The notes beneath the pieces are model-generated. The model was not told where the DNA came from. It saw only the letters and a program-made list of their open reading frames with translations, and did not search any database. The translations under genes were made by a program, and so were the position numbers. A DNA stretch of 64,000 bases, from positions 248,001 to 312,000 of the forward strand of contig JAHQIW010000364.1 in the NCBI GenBank assembly GCA_019055375.1, written 5' to 3'. This DNA is from Parelaphostrongylus tenuis. Taxonomy: Eukaryota; Nematoda; Chromadorea; Rhabditida; Metastrongylidae. Below, piece after piece: positions 1 to 9,986 of this stretch. Position 1 is the stretch's first letter; each line of letters starts with the position of its first letter.

Positions 1-849
1 CGTAGCCGATGTGAGCGAATAAGATGCGCTTTATAGGGTAAAGGTTGTGATATGAAACGAAAACGTTTTGAAATTGTCGTCAGCAGATTGATTCAAAGTC
101 AAACTTAGAACCTGAAAATGAGTAAAGGATCGAGAAATCCAAGATATCGTCTCTCTTGGCTTTGACCACAACACGCTCTGGTCATAGGAAATTGCTTTCC
201 ATAGAAGAAAATCGCTTATGAATATGTAGTCGTTCAACTTGAGGTGACCATTTATATAATCGCATACGAATGCAATCCTTACATAATGAAATCACCATCC
301 TGTGAATAATTTGACCACCAATCTTTCCATGAAATGTTCGATTCAGTCATATAATGAGAAAAAATTTTTGCCACTACATGTCATGGAAGATCTCACAGTA
401 GACTGCAAGCTGTTCTTAGATGTCAAACCGAACACACTTCAGCTTCATAACTCTCGGAGCTGTTCAGGAACATACATCTGAGTAATATGAAGCTCAATGC
501 TCAAAGCAAACTGAAAATGAACTAGTCCGGAAGAATCACATTGAGACTTGTGTGATATGAGCATCCGCCGCTAATTTAACTCCAACCATATCCGTCTTCC
601 GTTTGATCTCCGTTCTAGTCACATCGCTCTGAAGAGGGACCACCGTGACCTGTCCGCATGAAGTTCGAATTTCGACCAAAAAAAAAAGAGAGAGACAGCT
701 CTGAGAACACATGGACAACCTCATATATGGTCATATCAACTAGTAAATAACCGAGGAGATCGTTCTTGATATCACCTACTTATTCAGATAGACCGTTCAC
801 GTATCCAGGTTCATCGACTATTGGGCAATCGACTAAAATTATTTTTATT
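1..849. other. unassigned non-coding stretch
   Basis: AT-rich sequence with only short open frames that lack splice context or recognisable residues. I see no RNA gene or repeat family member here. Confidence 0.4.
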
Positions 850-1015
850 CGACCTTTTAGAGGTGGTTTTAGGGTAGAAAGAGTGATGGCAAACGGGCGT
901 CAGCAATGCAACGGGTTAGAGCCCGCGCTCCCGGATAAAGAGAGATGCGCGTTCGAGTCCCCGCCTGATGCAAAAGTTCTGCACATTACTCTACATCTTT
1001 GGTTATACCAACTAT
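850..1015 (+). repeat. tRNA-like hairpin repeat, degenerate copy
   Basis: A tRNA-like core (A-box-like GGGTTAGAGCCC, B-box-like GCGTTCGAGTCC) lies between GAGTGATGGCAAA on the left and GCACATTACTCTACATC on the right. The same flank and core combination recurs at 7750, 13715, 17450, 17985, 22850, 27909, 38520 and 38815. This copy is degenerate and its acceptor arm pairs poorly. Confidence 0.6.
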
Positions 1016-1764
1016 ATTAGTCCACCATAATTTTACCGTCAATCACTGCAGGCACAAAGCCGTCTAAATATTCTATTACCGTCATTTTCAAAGTACGACC
1101 TGATTACAATTTCGCTACCGTTCCTGCTCCAAGTGTTTCTATGATGAATGATAATCAATCAACACTCAACTTTCCAACGAAGAAACGTTCTTTGTGTGAC
1201 AGAAACTGGTGAGTATACTGTTTATGTCACATTCCCGTAGTTTTGCAAGCCATGAAATCTACGGCAAATGTTGTTATTTAGCATGTTTGCGAACCGTCAA
1301 CGCCACAAGGTGAAGCCGGATTAGAGACCATGCACTAGTCAAGTACTTTAAACCATCGTTATAACACTATCCCTTGAATTCTGGATATCTCGTTGCAATA
1401 AATCGAGTTAACTTACCACACTACGGTGACTAGTAGTCTTCGTTCGTTGGGAAACAAAGAACTTTTCTACAAGATTAGCAAAACACCTCATCGCCATTGG
1501 TGGCCGAAATCCATATACGCATAGTGCTCCTTCCAATTTCTCTTATTTAGGCTGAATAAGAGACGAAAAATCACCGCAGAGCCTATGCATTTTACTTGTG
1601 CAGCAAATATCTCAGCACCACCGTCGACGGCTTCTATGAAGTTTTCTCTGTCCAGCATGCAGGCAGTTGTCAATGGCTTTACTTGACACTTTTGACTTTA
1701 TTGGTCCGTTTTCATGTTGTTTATTTTTCAATGCGCGAATCCCAGTATTTCCAGAATTCAATTC
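1016..1764. other. unassigned non-coding stretch
   Basis: No coding exon, RNA gene or repeat copy that I can support. Confidence 0.35.
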
Positions 1765-1955
1765 GTTTTTCTTCTTCTTCTTGAATGACGTAAAAAACTG
1801 GTTGACCGCGTCTTCTTGCAATTTCGAGGATACCCTGACTGTGGTGTTCCATAGGGTGTTGTTGTCAAGTGTCGGAGAGTATTGACGCAGTGGAGCTCGG
1901 CTCCATGAGCACCACGACGAGCACCACAACTACTCGGCCACGGCGTACCCATTGC
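1765..1955 (-). mobile_element. SINE family B, copy 1
   Basis: Read on the minus strand, the copy starts near 1950 with a tRNA A-box-like GTGGCCGAGTAGTTGTGG. It passes through a block containing CACCCTATGGAACAC and ends in a GAAGAAGAAG tail near 1770. The same order of blocks occurs at 23405-23615 and 62835-62995. The A-box-like head suggests a Leu/Ser-type tRNA origin, and the purine-rich tail fits a retroposed SINE. The family name is mine. Confidence 0.6.
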
Positions 1956-3217
1956 AATGATATATCTACACTATATCATCCAATTCAGTTTCTTACAAGC
2001 TTTGTTTTCATGTTTGAGAAACAAATGTGGAACAACTCAATCTGAAAGCTATCCCGTTCCTCATTCGACATATTTGTTCAATATTGTGAATCTCCTCCGT
2101 AGATGGATCTCTACGCGTTCACTTGCGAGGGTACGTGGCGCATCCCCACGCGTTAAATAGGGAAATCAACGATGGAGGTGGATTCAGGATATGGACTCCC
2201 GCTTTTTATACCGCCCAACTTAGCAAACCTTGATTCCCACGGATAAGATTGACCAAAAGCCTGCGATCAAGCGGCTGGGACGTGTATGAGAAACGGTTAT
2301 AAATCGCCTCCAATAAGTAAGCTTCTTCCTGCCTCTCCGAGCGAGACTGGCAAGTTACATGTCAATATCCAGCCACTAGATTCGGAGCACAGGATGTTAT
2401 GTTATACGCTGGGTGTGAAAACTAAACCTAGTAACGAATACATACCTTATTACACTGAAAATATGATAGATATAGACAAGGCGTAAAATTCAAAAAATGC
2501 AAAGGATTAGATTACCCAGTCACCTACGATTTCACATAGTCGGATAAATCTTCACAATAAGAATGATAACGGATAAAAAACTGCAAACTTGAATATAGTC
2601 TAAAGAAAATCCACAGCGTTAACCTTGAAATAGGTCTTCTCATAAGTTCTCATAGAGCAATAAAGACCATATTTTTTAACCGAAAGCAATTTGAAAAAAA
2701 CACTCCAAAGTATGTGCCATAAACCTGCATCTGACCTGAGCAAAATTTTTTGAGCTTTCCTTTCGTACCAAATTTGTCCATTCTTGCCGTGTCATGGCCG
2801 CTCAACAAAGCCTTTATCGCGAATTTTGTCTATTCGCTGTTGACGTTATCTTCGTCTTTCAGAAGAGACACTTTGTTTTCTTTCCTTTCACCAAATTTGA
2901 ACTTTCTATTGATACCGCTCCCGCTAACTTGTACCATTCCTCCTCGTTAAAAACCCCTCATCAATGTGAGGCGAAAATTGCTGTTAATCAAGCTGTCATT
3001 GTTTCCACGTGAACAGTGTTCCATAATGTAACGATGGATGAAGCCTTCGACGAGCCAGAACTGTCGTGAAGCTTGAAGATACACTGACGGACCATTTCTG
3101 GGCACGGAGGGTGAGGTCGAGAAGGGCGAGCCACCTTGGCAACCCTCACTGCCCCAACCTCAACATCAGTAAACAACTCGAAGTTAGTAAGAAGAATAAA
3201 AAGGACTCTAACATAGT
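1956..3217. other. unassigned stretch downstream of the rpl-21 exon
   Basis: I searched the minus strand for the remaining L21 exons and did not find them. Open frames on both strands around 2988-3317 show no recognisable domain. Confidence 0.35.
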
Positions 3218-3469
3218 TTGCTGCTTTACGAGTACGAATTGGGACACGATGTCCAAACCGCCTTAGAGGACACCAGTCGTGCAACCGCTCAAGGATTCGT
3301 ATCCAGACAAACAGCATCTCGGTTCACTGCTAAATTTCGCTATGGTGTGACAAGTATGGACAAATTTGGTTCCAAAAAAAGCTCAGCAAATAATGCACAA
3401 AGTGATGTTAATTTGTTGCCTGAGAGATCGCAGAGATGTGTTCAGGCTCATAGCGCATACTTACAATAG
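3218..3469 (+). pseudogene. mariner transposase N-terminal remnant (helix-turn-helix)
   Basis: The 83-residue frame begins MLLYEYELGHDVQTALED and continues with SRQTASRFTAKFRYG. This matches the layout of the mariner/SETMAR paired-like DNA-binding domain (LLYEF-LG---EA, then a second helix ending in W/F-x-K-F-R-x-G). The tryptophan usual in the second helix is replaced, and no catalytic DDE region follows, so it is a relic. It lies about 100 bp beyond the rpl-21 exon on the opposite strand, and could have landed in that gene's intron. Confidence 0.55.
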
Positions 3470-3568
3470 TCTTGTTAAGCACTTCTGGTAAATAAATATG
3501 GTGCTTATTGCTTTGGTGCCAAAACTTATGAGAAGAGCTGCTATGTGAATGGACAAACAGATGCTCAC

Positions 3569-3810
3569 CGAACTCGCTTGTTCACAATCACTCCGACAGC
3601 GCTCTTCGTCACGTTAAAGACGGTGCCCGTCTTTCCGTGATAGGCCTTGAATGGCATTCCTTTCTGGAAAGCGCCATTCGCCTTGATGTCGACGATATCA
3701 CCGCGTTTGTAGATTCGGTAGTACGTGGACAAATGCTCGATACCATGCCTACGAAACGCACGTGCGAACATGTAGCGAGTTCCTCGCCTCAGACCCTTCG
3801 AGTTTGTCAT
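3569..3810 (-). CDS. rpl-21: 60S ribosomal protein L21 (eL21), first coding exon
   Basis: This 80-residue exon encodes the N-terminal half of eL21, a structural protein of the large cytosolic ribosomal subunit. It begins [17 protein letters not shown] and includes [20 protein letters not shown] and [12 protein letters not shown], which are hallmark eL21 blocks. The frame ends in VNKRV, then the split arginine codon CG|GTGAGC, a strong splice donor. Family members are about 160 residues, so half is missing. No second exon is visible in the 3.5 kb below. Just upstream of the ATG the minus strand reads GGGTCAG|AAG-ATG, a plausible cis or trans-splice acceptor, as expected for a nematode ribosomal protein gene. 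It is either the 5' exon of a gene continuing outside the window or a truncated copy. The family call is firm; function is not. Confidence 0.85.
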
Positions 3811-4479
3811 CTTCTGACCCTTGAAAATTCAATATACAGAAAGAGGAGACAATCGCGAAACACGAACATGAATATCGTATAGCGTTAGCGTAGTGATGGT
3901 GAACACAGACTACAGACTTCTTTTACTCGTATAAAGTTTACTTTATTTTCAAAACCCTACTTCCCCCAATCTCGACAAATATGAACTTTTCACTAAATAT
4001 GAGATCTTGTCAAGAAAAAAAAAGCATGCAGAAGTTCTCGGGGTTTCCAATGATTCCCCAAAGTGCAATGGAAAGTATTTGTCTATCCAAAACGGGTCTC
4101 TTCATAATTCCGTCCGGATAACGGAAAAGAACCATCATATTCATAGATCTGTATATAACGGATATTATTTTGTCGTTCCATGAACTTCGGCATTTGAGCA
4201 ATAGACACCAGATTCAATTGATTAGAAATGATTTATTTTTTCGAAGATTTTGGCTTACAACTTGCCTACGCTTACTTCAGTATGTAGCTGCCTTGGGAAG
4301 AAATTCGACAGCTACTCATGCACAAATATCGCGTATGGGACAAGTGTTAGTGAAGCGGCGCACAAAATTAACCCTTTAGGGACAGCAGTTGATCGATCGA
4401 TCGAATTATCGATAAAATAAGAGTTTTTCAAATAAAATTTAAAAAAATAATTTTTCTGTACGGATACGAAACGTGATTT
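3811..4479. other. region upstream of the rpl-21 exon
   Basis: This would hold the promoter of the L21 gene if the gene is functional. I see no specific regulatory motif or other gene. Confidence 0.3.
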
Positions 4480-4765
4480 TTTATCGCTTTTACAGCGTCC
4501 TATAATAACCTTTCAGAAAACCAACTACAGCATCGAAATCCTCGAGATTTGGGCTATCGGATGACAAGTAAAGGTTTGGCGAAGGGCCATATACACGCCG
4601 CAGCCAATCAAATAAAGCAAACTGAGTGTGTAACAGAATTTTACTTTCGCTGCTACAGCGTAATACAAAGGCATTTTTGAACATTGAACATAATGTTGAG
4701 ATTGCAGAGATTTAAGCTTCCAAATGATTACCAAGTGTCTAAAAGAAAAGTTTCTTTCTAGCGAG
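4480..4765 (-). repeat. AT-rich dispersed repeat X
   Basis: On the minus strand it carries CGCTGTAGCAGCGAAAGTAAAATTCTGT. Close relatives of this block occur at 24190-24480, 37190-37345, 40890-41215 and 48960-49110, typically as GCTGTAGCAG followed by an ATAAAATTATGTTTCACACTCGG-like block. No coding capacity is evident. Confidence 0.4.
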
Positions 4766-4779
4766 AAAGGCCTTCAAAA

Positions 4780-4960
4780 ATCGTGCACATCAGCTGGTGC
4801 ACGTCGTCCTTCAGGGGATAGCGGAGCTTTGGGTGATTGTGCGGTTGCCGAAAGGATGGCTGGGAAGTGGTTCGCGAAGTCCGGAGCTGGCGAGAACAGT
4901 CTGGAGGAGCAGCTGCGCTCGGGCCATCCGCAAGAAGCTCCACTGATCCCGTGTGCCGCT
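4780..4960 (+). pseudogene. mariner transposase N-terminal remnant (second copy)
   Basis: The frame contains GDCAVAERMAGKWFAKSGAG and then SLEEQLRSGHPQ. This is the end of the mariner helix-turn-helix region, including the W-F-x-K signature and the linker SLE-x-x-x-RSGRP. The stretch is GC-richer than its surroundings. Neither the first helix nor the catalytic domain can be read. Confidence 0.55.
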
Positions 4961-5490
4961 CCACTAGCGCTTTCCTCACAGGGCATTCATGGATGACTAG
5001 CAAGCGAATTTGTTCCCACGACAGCTCTGTCTTGAAGCAAGTATAGGCAAATTGTATACCAAAATATTCGCAAGAAAATGGGCAATCGAACGATACCAAA
5101 ATTATGCAATTTTAATAGCTTCTGGTTAAAAAATTCGGTGTCTATCGCTCCAGTGCCAAAACCCAATAACCCCCTAGTATTGATTTCGTGCGAAATTTTC
5201 AAAAAAAAATCAGATGAGGGGCTGATTTTAGATTTTTTCACTTTACAAGTGAAGCTTAGTGAAAGTCGGTTTATCGATCGCCTACGAGAAAATGGAACGT
5301 TCTGGAGTGGGGTACTTCGCAAAGAAACTCCTCAAAATCTACTATATAAAATAAACCGAGATTTATGGAATAACGGAGGAACCCTAGTGATTAAGAAGAA
5401 CTCTGATGTATAGAGAAAAATGAGCCCGGCCATTTTAGGGCCAAATGGAAAATTGAGCGGCAATGCACCCTATTAAAGGACCGACGGTAG
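4961..5490. other. unassigned stretch
   Basis: A 111-residue plus frame at 5078-5413 has no recognisable domain. Its minus shadow is equally long, which argues against coding. Confidence 0.3.
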
Positions 5491-5760
5491 CAATCTGCTC
5501 AGGACCCACTGAAAATTCTTACGGGGGGAGGGGAGGGATTTTCTTGTCAACCAGGGTGATAATCCCAACATCCGCGGCCGACTTTTGATCTCCGGATCAA
5601 TCGATCAGTAATTGGTGGTTTCGCTCAGCACCCACTGAGAAATCTCTGAGGGTTTTTCCTCTCCATCAGCTGAGGTTCTAGCGCCCCACACCGGAGTGGA
5701 TTGTGATCTCCGCATCGTTCAATCGATAGTTGGCCGTTTTTCGATCAATAGTTCATAGTT
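5490..5760. repeat. two-unit tandem repeat of about 127 bp
   Basis: Two units share GCTCAGSACCCACTGA and, about 80 bp later, GATCTCCGSATC followed by an AATCGAT-rich stretch. They start near 5497 and 5624. The block is much GC-richer than its neighbourhood and leads straight into a Penelope-type tail motif at 5781. Confidence 0.5.
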
Positions 5761-5780
5761 CCAGGGCGATTGGCCCTTTG

Positions 5781-5826
5781 CCAGGCTTTGAAGAAGGCGA
5801 ATGACTCGCAGATGCCAGCTGTCAAC
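5781..5826 (+). ncRNA. hammerhead-like Penelope tail motif, solo copy
   Basis: CCAGGCTTTGAAGAAGGCGA followed by AGATGCCAGCTGTC matches the tail found downstream of the GIY-YIG frames at 29053, 30829, 46650 and 56643. The core element TTGAAGA corresponds to CUGANGA. The GAAA element is lost (GCAGAT), so this copy should be inactive. Confidence 0.35.
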
Positions 5827-6094
5827 TGGCGAGTTTATTGATTTCCGTAAAGATTACGAACATCATTGGATTTTATGGTGATTCAAGAAACATTGGAAAG
5901 TTCTATGGTAGGATCCCAGCTATGAAATATTCCATTGCCTGCGTCGTTCTTGGTACCCATAGGTCACTGGGAATGGATTTGTTTTTTTTTTGCTGAAGGT
6001 CTTGTTTATTTCTTTTCGACTCTTACACAAGTTGTTGATTTGATGTCACATTTGTGGTGTGAATGTCACTTTCTGTAAAAGTGTTCTAAGTAAG

Positions 6095-6246
6095 GAGCGC
6101 ATGTGGCGCAGTGGTTAGAGGATGACTCCCGTCCGTCGCAAACAAGGTCAATGGTTCGACCTCGATCTTGTGGCTCACCAAGCCTTCTCTCCATTTCGAG
6201 TGCATCCGTCAGATATTGATCGAAGCCGACGGCTTTATCCTTTTTA
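6095..6246 (+). mobile_element. SINE family A, internally deleted copy
   Basis: The head GCGCATGTGGCGCAGTGG (A-box) and GGTTCGACCTC (B-box) come from a tRNA. The 3' part jumps to CGTCAGATATTGATCGAAGC, so about 140 bp of the body is missing relative to the copy at 6353. Confidence 0.75.
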
Positions 6247-6352
6247 TTCTATTATTGATTTCCCTTTATTCTCAGCATAACCAATCAATCAATATTTTTT
6301 CCGATGAAAATTTTTCTTTTCTGCATTTTTTCCTTGCTATCATTTCAGTGCA

Positions 6353-6630
6353 AGCGCATGTGGCGCAGTGGTTAGAGGTGCCCTGCGTCGCACACGAGGT
6401 CAATGGTTGGATCTCGCGCTCATGGCTCACCAAGCCATCCATCCCTCCGGGGTCCGTAAATTGGTACCAGACAGGTCTCAGACTTGTCTGGGAGGATAAG
6501 CAGCACTGACTCGGTTCAGCGGGAGGGCACCGCGAGTCATTGTAAAGGCCAGATATGCATTCAATCACCTCAAACGAAGTTAAAAATTGAAGTCGAATGC
6601 ATGGCGCATATCCTTTATCCTTTTCATCAC
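6353..6630 (+). mobile_element. SINE family A, near full-length copy
   Basis: The order is: tRNA-derived head GCGCATGTGGCGCAGTGG, a B-box-like GGTTGGATCTC, a body with TTGTCTGGGAGGATAAGC, AGTCATTGTAAAGGCC and a tail ending GCATGGCGCATATCC. It lies about 110 bp after another copy in the same orientation. Confidence 0.8.
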
Positions 6631-6770
6631 TTTATTGTCGTTAATAAGGGTATATATCGAATACAGTAGTAGTATCTTGTGAATTGTATTCAATGCATAC
6701 TACTATGAGAACTTGGGAATTGCTTACGAAGAAACAACAGTGATCATCCAATCTAAGTCGCGGTCAATAG

Positions 6771-6930
6771 TGCTCCATGTGGCGTAGTGATAAGAGGTGC
6801 TCTTCTTCGCACGTAAGGTAGACGGTTCGATCTCGCGCTCATGGTTTACCAACTCTTTTACTCTTCCAGGGTGCATCCCTCAGAGATTGATCAACGCCGA
6901 TGGCTTTACGCTTGTGTCGTTTCATGCCGA
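6771..6930 (+). mobile_element. SINE family A, shortened copy
   Basis: ATGTGGCGTAGTGATAAGAG and GGTTCGATCTCGCGCTCATG are followed directly by the tail CCTCAGAGATTGATCAACGC, so the central body is deleted as at 6095. Confidence 0.7.
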
Positions 6931-7134
6931 GGTCAACAGATGGTCGGTCCCGGAATTTTCTTTTCTTCCCCTTTTCGTTCCAGATTTTTATTTATTCTTC
7001 TTCGTTCTTTCTAATTTAAAACGGTGTCGAAGCACTGCTTCACGATGCCACATTGTCATACAATCATTAAATTTTATTTGTACTTCAAGTAGAAGTTTTC
7101 TGAGGAGAGTTCATCTTACAAAGCGCTTTTCTTA

Positions 7135-7423
7135 TTGTGTTGTTATTCCTTTGAAATCTATTTGGTGTTCTCTTCGCTTTCGGATGGTACATTGAAGAAA
7201 ATTCGTTCGTCAGTTTTTTCTTTCTATTTCCAGGATCGAGTCTGTGGCCATGTCGATAGGAGCGTTCGTTTATCAGAAGATCACTCGTCGATTTCGACGC
7301 TATTCCTTGCTGCCTCGTTTGGTGCCTTCTTTATCAACTACGTTTTTAACGAAGCTACTGATTTCTACTGGGACTCGGTTTGTTTCCATTACTTTGCGAT
7401 TCTGTTACTCTCCTCCCTTTTAA
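7135..7423 (+). other. exon-like open region with two competing frames
   Basis: An acceptor-like TATTTCCAG at 7229-7237 precedes two open frames. One reads IESVAMSIGAFVYQKITRRF and ends near 7423. The other reads FLAASFGAFFINYVFNEAT and runs on into the SINE at 7440. Neither is recognised, and both may be chance. The left part resembles dispersed repeat X. Confidence 0.15.
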
Positions 7424-7439
7424 AATTTATCAATGCAAA

Positions 7440-7737
7440 AGAGCGTGTGGTGCCAGTGGTTAGAGGTGCTCCTCGGCGAACATAAGGTCTTCGGTTCGCT
7501 CTCGAGCTCATAGCTATGAAGCCATCCATCGCCGCGGTCGGTAAGTTGGTGCTGGATTGCTCTTAGACTTGTCTGAAAACATAAGCAATACTGACGCAAT
7601 ACAGCGCGAGACCATCGCGAGTCATTGTAAAGGCCCAGATATGCATTCAGTCACCTCAAATGAAGTTAAAAATTGAAGAAGAATGCATGGCGCATCCCTA
7701 GGGTTTGATCAACGCCGAGAGCTTTCATCCTTTCTAT
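7440..7737 (+). mobile_element. SINE family A copy
   Basis: All segments are present: GTGGTTAGAGGTGCTC, GGTTCGCTCTCGAGCTC, TAAGCAATACTGACGC, GTCATTGTAAAGGCCCAG and GCATGGCGCATCCCTAGG. Sequence drift in the A-box suggests an old insertion. Confidence 0.75.
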
Positions 7738-7749
7738 TTATCACTGCAA

Positions 7750-7928
7750 GAAAGCCCAATAATTTTAAGTGATGTGCAAAACGTTGACGTTAAACGGGAT
7801 CCGAACTCGCATTTGACCTAATAAAACTTTGACTTCAGACGGGAATCAAACCCTCATTTCACCCTGCAAAACTTTGACGAATCTTTGCACATCACTCAAC
7901 ATTATTGGGGCTTAAAAAGCGATTAAAT
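7750..7928 (-). repeat. tRNA-like hairpin repeat, rearranged copy
   Basis: The family flank AGTGATGTGCAAAAC stands at the left and its inverse TTTGCACATCACTCAACATTA at the right. Between them are two partial tRNA-like T-arm blocks, GGGATCCGAACTCGC and GGGAATCAAACCCTC, as if one hairpin had been inserted into or recombined with another. Confidence 0.5.
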
Positions 7929-8251
7929 AAAAGAAATCTCGTTGATTACATCGAGAAATATTCTTGTTAAGACGCTCACGGAGTTTTTAGACAGAGGCAA
8001 CTTTCTGCGACGTTTATGTTTTACGTAGTGCTCTGATTTTTGTAGGGAAAGTGCTCTGTTGACCGTGAACTTTCCTAAGATGCTCACCAACCAAATTTTT
8101 TTTTAGAAATCCGACCGTTCCTTAACTTCCGCATTGCTATAAAATTTTTTTGATTCTGCTGGTACGATGAAAATGTAAATAAATTTTACTTGGTAACGTC
8201 TCGGCGTCCTTGCGCGAACGGCCTGTACCCTCGATCAACTCGAATAACGCT
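7929..8251. other. unassigned stretch
   Basis: No feature I can support. Confidence 0.3.
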
Positions 8252-8788
8252 TTAAGGAAGACGAAGACTTAGGGACATAGTAGCCGAATAATTTTTATTC
8301 ATAAACTTCATGGTATCAGCTGAATCATGAAAGAAACTCATCACCATTTCAGTAATGTAACCTAGGAAACGGTTTTTTTTTCTAATATTTCTGTAATTCT
8401 GAACTCCCTCAATTTAGCCTTTTGAACATCTAAAAGTTTTGAGAACGAGTATCTTTACCGATCCTCCCAGGTGCTTTACCGCCACATCGTAGCTAGGTGG
8501 TGTTCGTGGTGTAAGACTGCGAAGTACAGCGTGGAGTTCAACCCTCAACAGGGCTACCGAAGCTGAAATTTCGAGAAGAATTCGACGTTTTCACTCGGAA
8601 AGCACAGCTAAGAGCAAAACCTTACCATGAATGACCGCCATCTTGGTAGTCATTAATGGCAAGGTGGTAACTCCCTCTGATCCACAAGAGCCAGCGACTC
8701 CTCTAATGTCGTAACGACCTGAGGAAGGCGTGGTCAGGCTTACCTCGGTACTCCAGGGAACAAAATAGCTAAACGAGTGCATTTTCAT
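8252..8788 (-). CDS. possible three-exon gene, product unknown
   Basis: The proposed exons on the minus strand are 8788-8626, 8562-8459 and 8398-8252. The introns are 63 bp (CATG|GTAAGG to AAATTTCAG) and 60 bp (ATCG|GTAAAG to GAGTTCAG), typical nematode sizes. The splice phases agree at both junctions and the frame then closes with TAA. The predicted protein of about 137 residues would start MKMHSFSYFVPW and includes YDIRGVAGSCGSEGV and PPSYDVAVKHLGG. I recognise no domain, there is no signal peptide, and low-complexity residues dominate the last exon. The plus-strand terminal exon at 8973 lies just outside it. Consistent phasing is the only support, so it could be chance. Confidence 0.25.
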
Positions 8789-8972
8789 TGTGCTGGGGCT
8801 TGCACTATCGGTGAAGAGGGGCCGTACAACTGTCCAAATTCTCTACTAATACTTCACATTTGTGCGTAGTGCTTGATTCTCCGTAAAGTAATATCTGATC
8901 CACTTCGAATATTAATTATGTTCTCCTGTCCGTTTAATCTCCAGGACAAAAGTTTGTATTCTTTTCTTTTAG

Positions 8973-9032
8973 GTGAACGCTGGTAAACAATGGAAGGACA
9001 TCAAGGCCAAACTCGAGAAATCAAGCGGATAA
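8973..9032 (+). CDS. terminal coding exon of an unidentified gene
   Basis: A strong acceptor (polypyrimidine run, then CTTTTAG) is followed by an open phase-0 exon encoding VNAGKQWKDIKAKLEKSSG and TAA. A canonical AATAAA lies 33 bp after the stop. The basic, lysine-rich helical C-terminus looks like real coding sequence, but I cannot name the protein. I could not place the upstream exons with confidence; a candidate GTGCTTTACC...TTCGTG exon near 8471 overlaps the opposite-strand model at 8252-8788. Confidence 0.5.
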   Translation: MNAGKQWKDIKAKLEKSSG

Positions 9033-9064
9033 GAATTAGAAGTAGACATAGTTTTGTTTTCTGA

Positions 9065-9070
9065 AATAAA
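9065..9070 (+). promoter_or_regulatory. poly(A) signal AATAAA
   Basis: It lies 33 bp past the stop codon of the exon ending at 9032, the spacing expected for a short nematode 3' UTR. Confidence 0.5.
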
Positions 9071-9705
9071 TATAGATTCTGCTAGAATCCATCTGTGTGT
9101 TGAGAAATCGTGCTTACGTCTCAAACCATTCTAGTTTCAATGTTTCAAGGAGTAGATGAGGATTAGTAGAGGAGGTTCAAGATTACGTGTACCAGAATGA
9201 AAATTCGCTTCTGGTCATTGTCTTTTCTGTGGTCATATCGCAATATTGTAGGCTTTTCAAGTAAGTATCTCCGTACATTTTTTTTTGAATTTAATGACTT
9301 TAAGGACCGGACTAGTGCACTTAAAACAAAACTTTGATGTCTAAGGAAAATTGAATGTTTTCTGCTATGAAATGATCGTTAAAGAAGGTTCGATGTATTC
9401 CAAGTCTGTATCGAGTATTATAGCATCATTTCTGAGTAGGGAATTTCTATCCTTTTGTGTTTGTAAAGAGTTCTTTGGAGCGATCAAGGTACAAACATGA
9501 TATCAGTGTTATACGTGTTAGTTTGAGAAACACTTGTAAACGGCTTCTGAACTCTCGAAGACAGATACTCCATGGAACTTGATTAAACACCGAGATCTCA
9601 AATTCTGCCTTCGGTCTACTGCTGTACTGCTAATTTCAAGCGTAAATTTTGTGTGCATTGAATAAGCCATTCTCAAGATAAAACACAAGACCTAATGCCA
9701 GGTGA
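9071..9705. other. unassigned stretch
   Basis: Downstream flank of the terminal exon. No feature seen. Confidence 0.3.
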
Positions 9706-9986
9706 AAGGATAGAGGATAAAAACTTCTGGCGTTGATCAATCGCTGAGGGATGCGCCCTGCATTTGTCTTCTCCTTATAGCTTCATTTGAGGTGATCGAA
9801 TGCATATATGGCCTTCACAATGACTCGCAGTGGCCTGACGCTGTGTCGAATCAGTGTTGCTTGTCCTCCTAGACAGGTCTGGTACCAATTCACTGGTGCC
9901 GGAAGGTGGAAGGTGAACGCGAGATCGAACCATCAACCTTGTGTGCGACGCCGAGGACCTCTAACTAATGCGTGACTTCGCTCCTC
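9706..9986 (-). mobile_element. SINE family A copy
   Basis: In reverse, the head (complement of CCTCTAACTAATGCGTGA), the body (CCTCCTAGACAGGTCTGG) and the tail (GATCAATCGCTGAGGGATGC) are all recognisable. The copy is moderately diverged. Confidence 0.75.
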
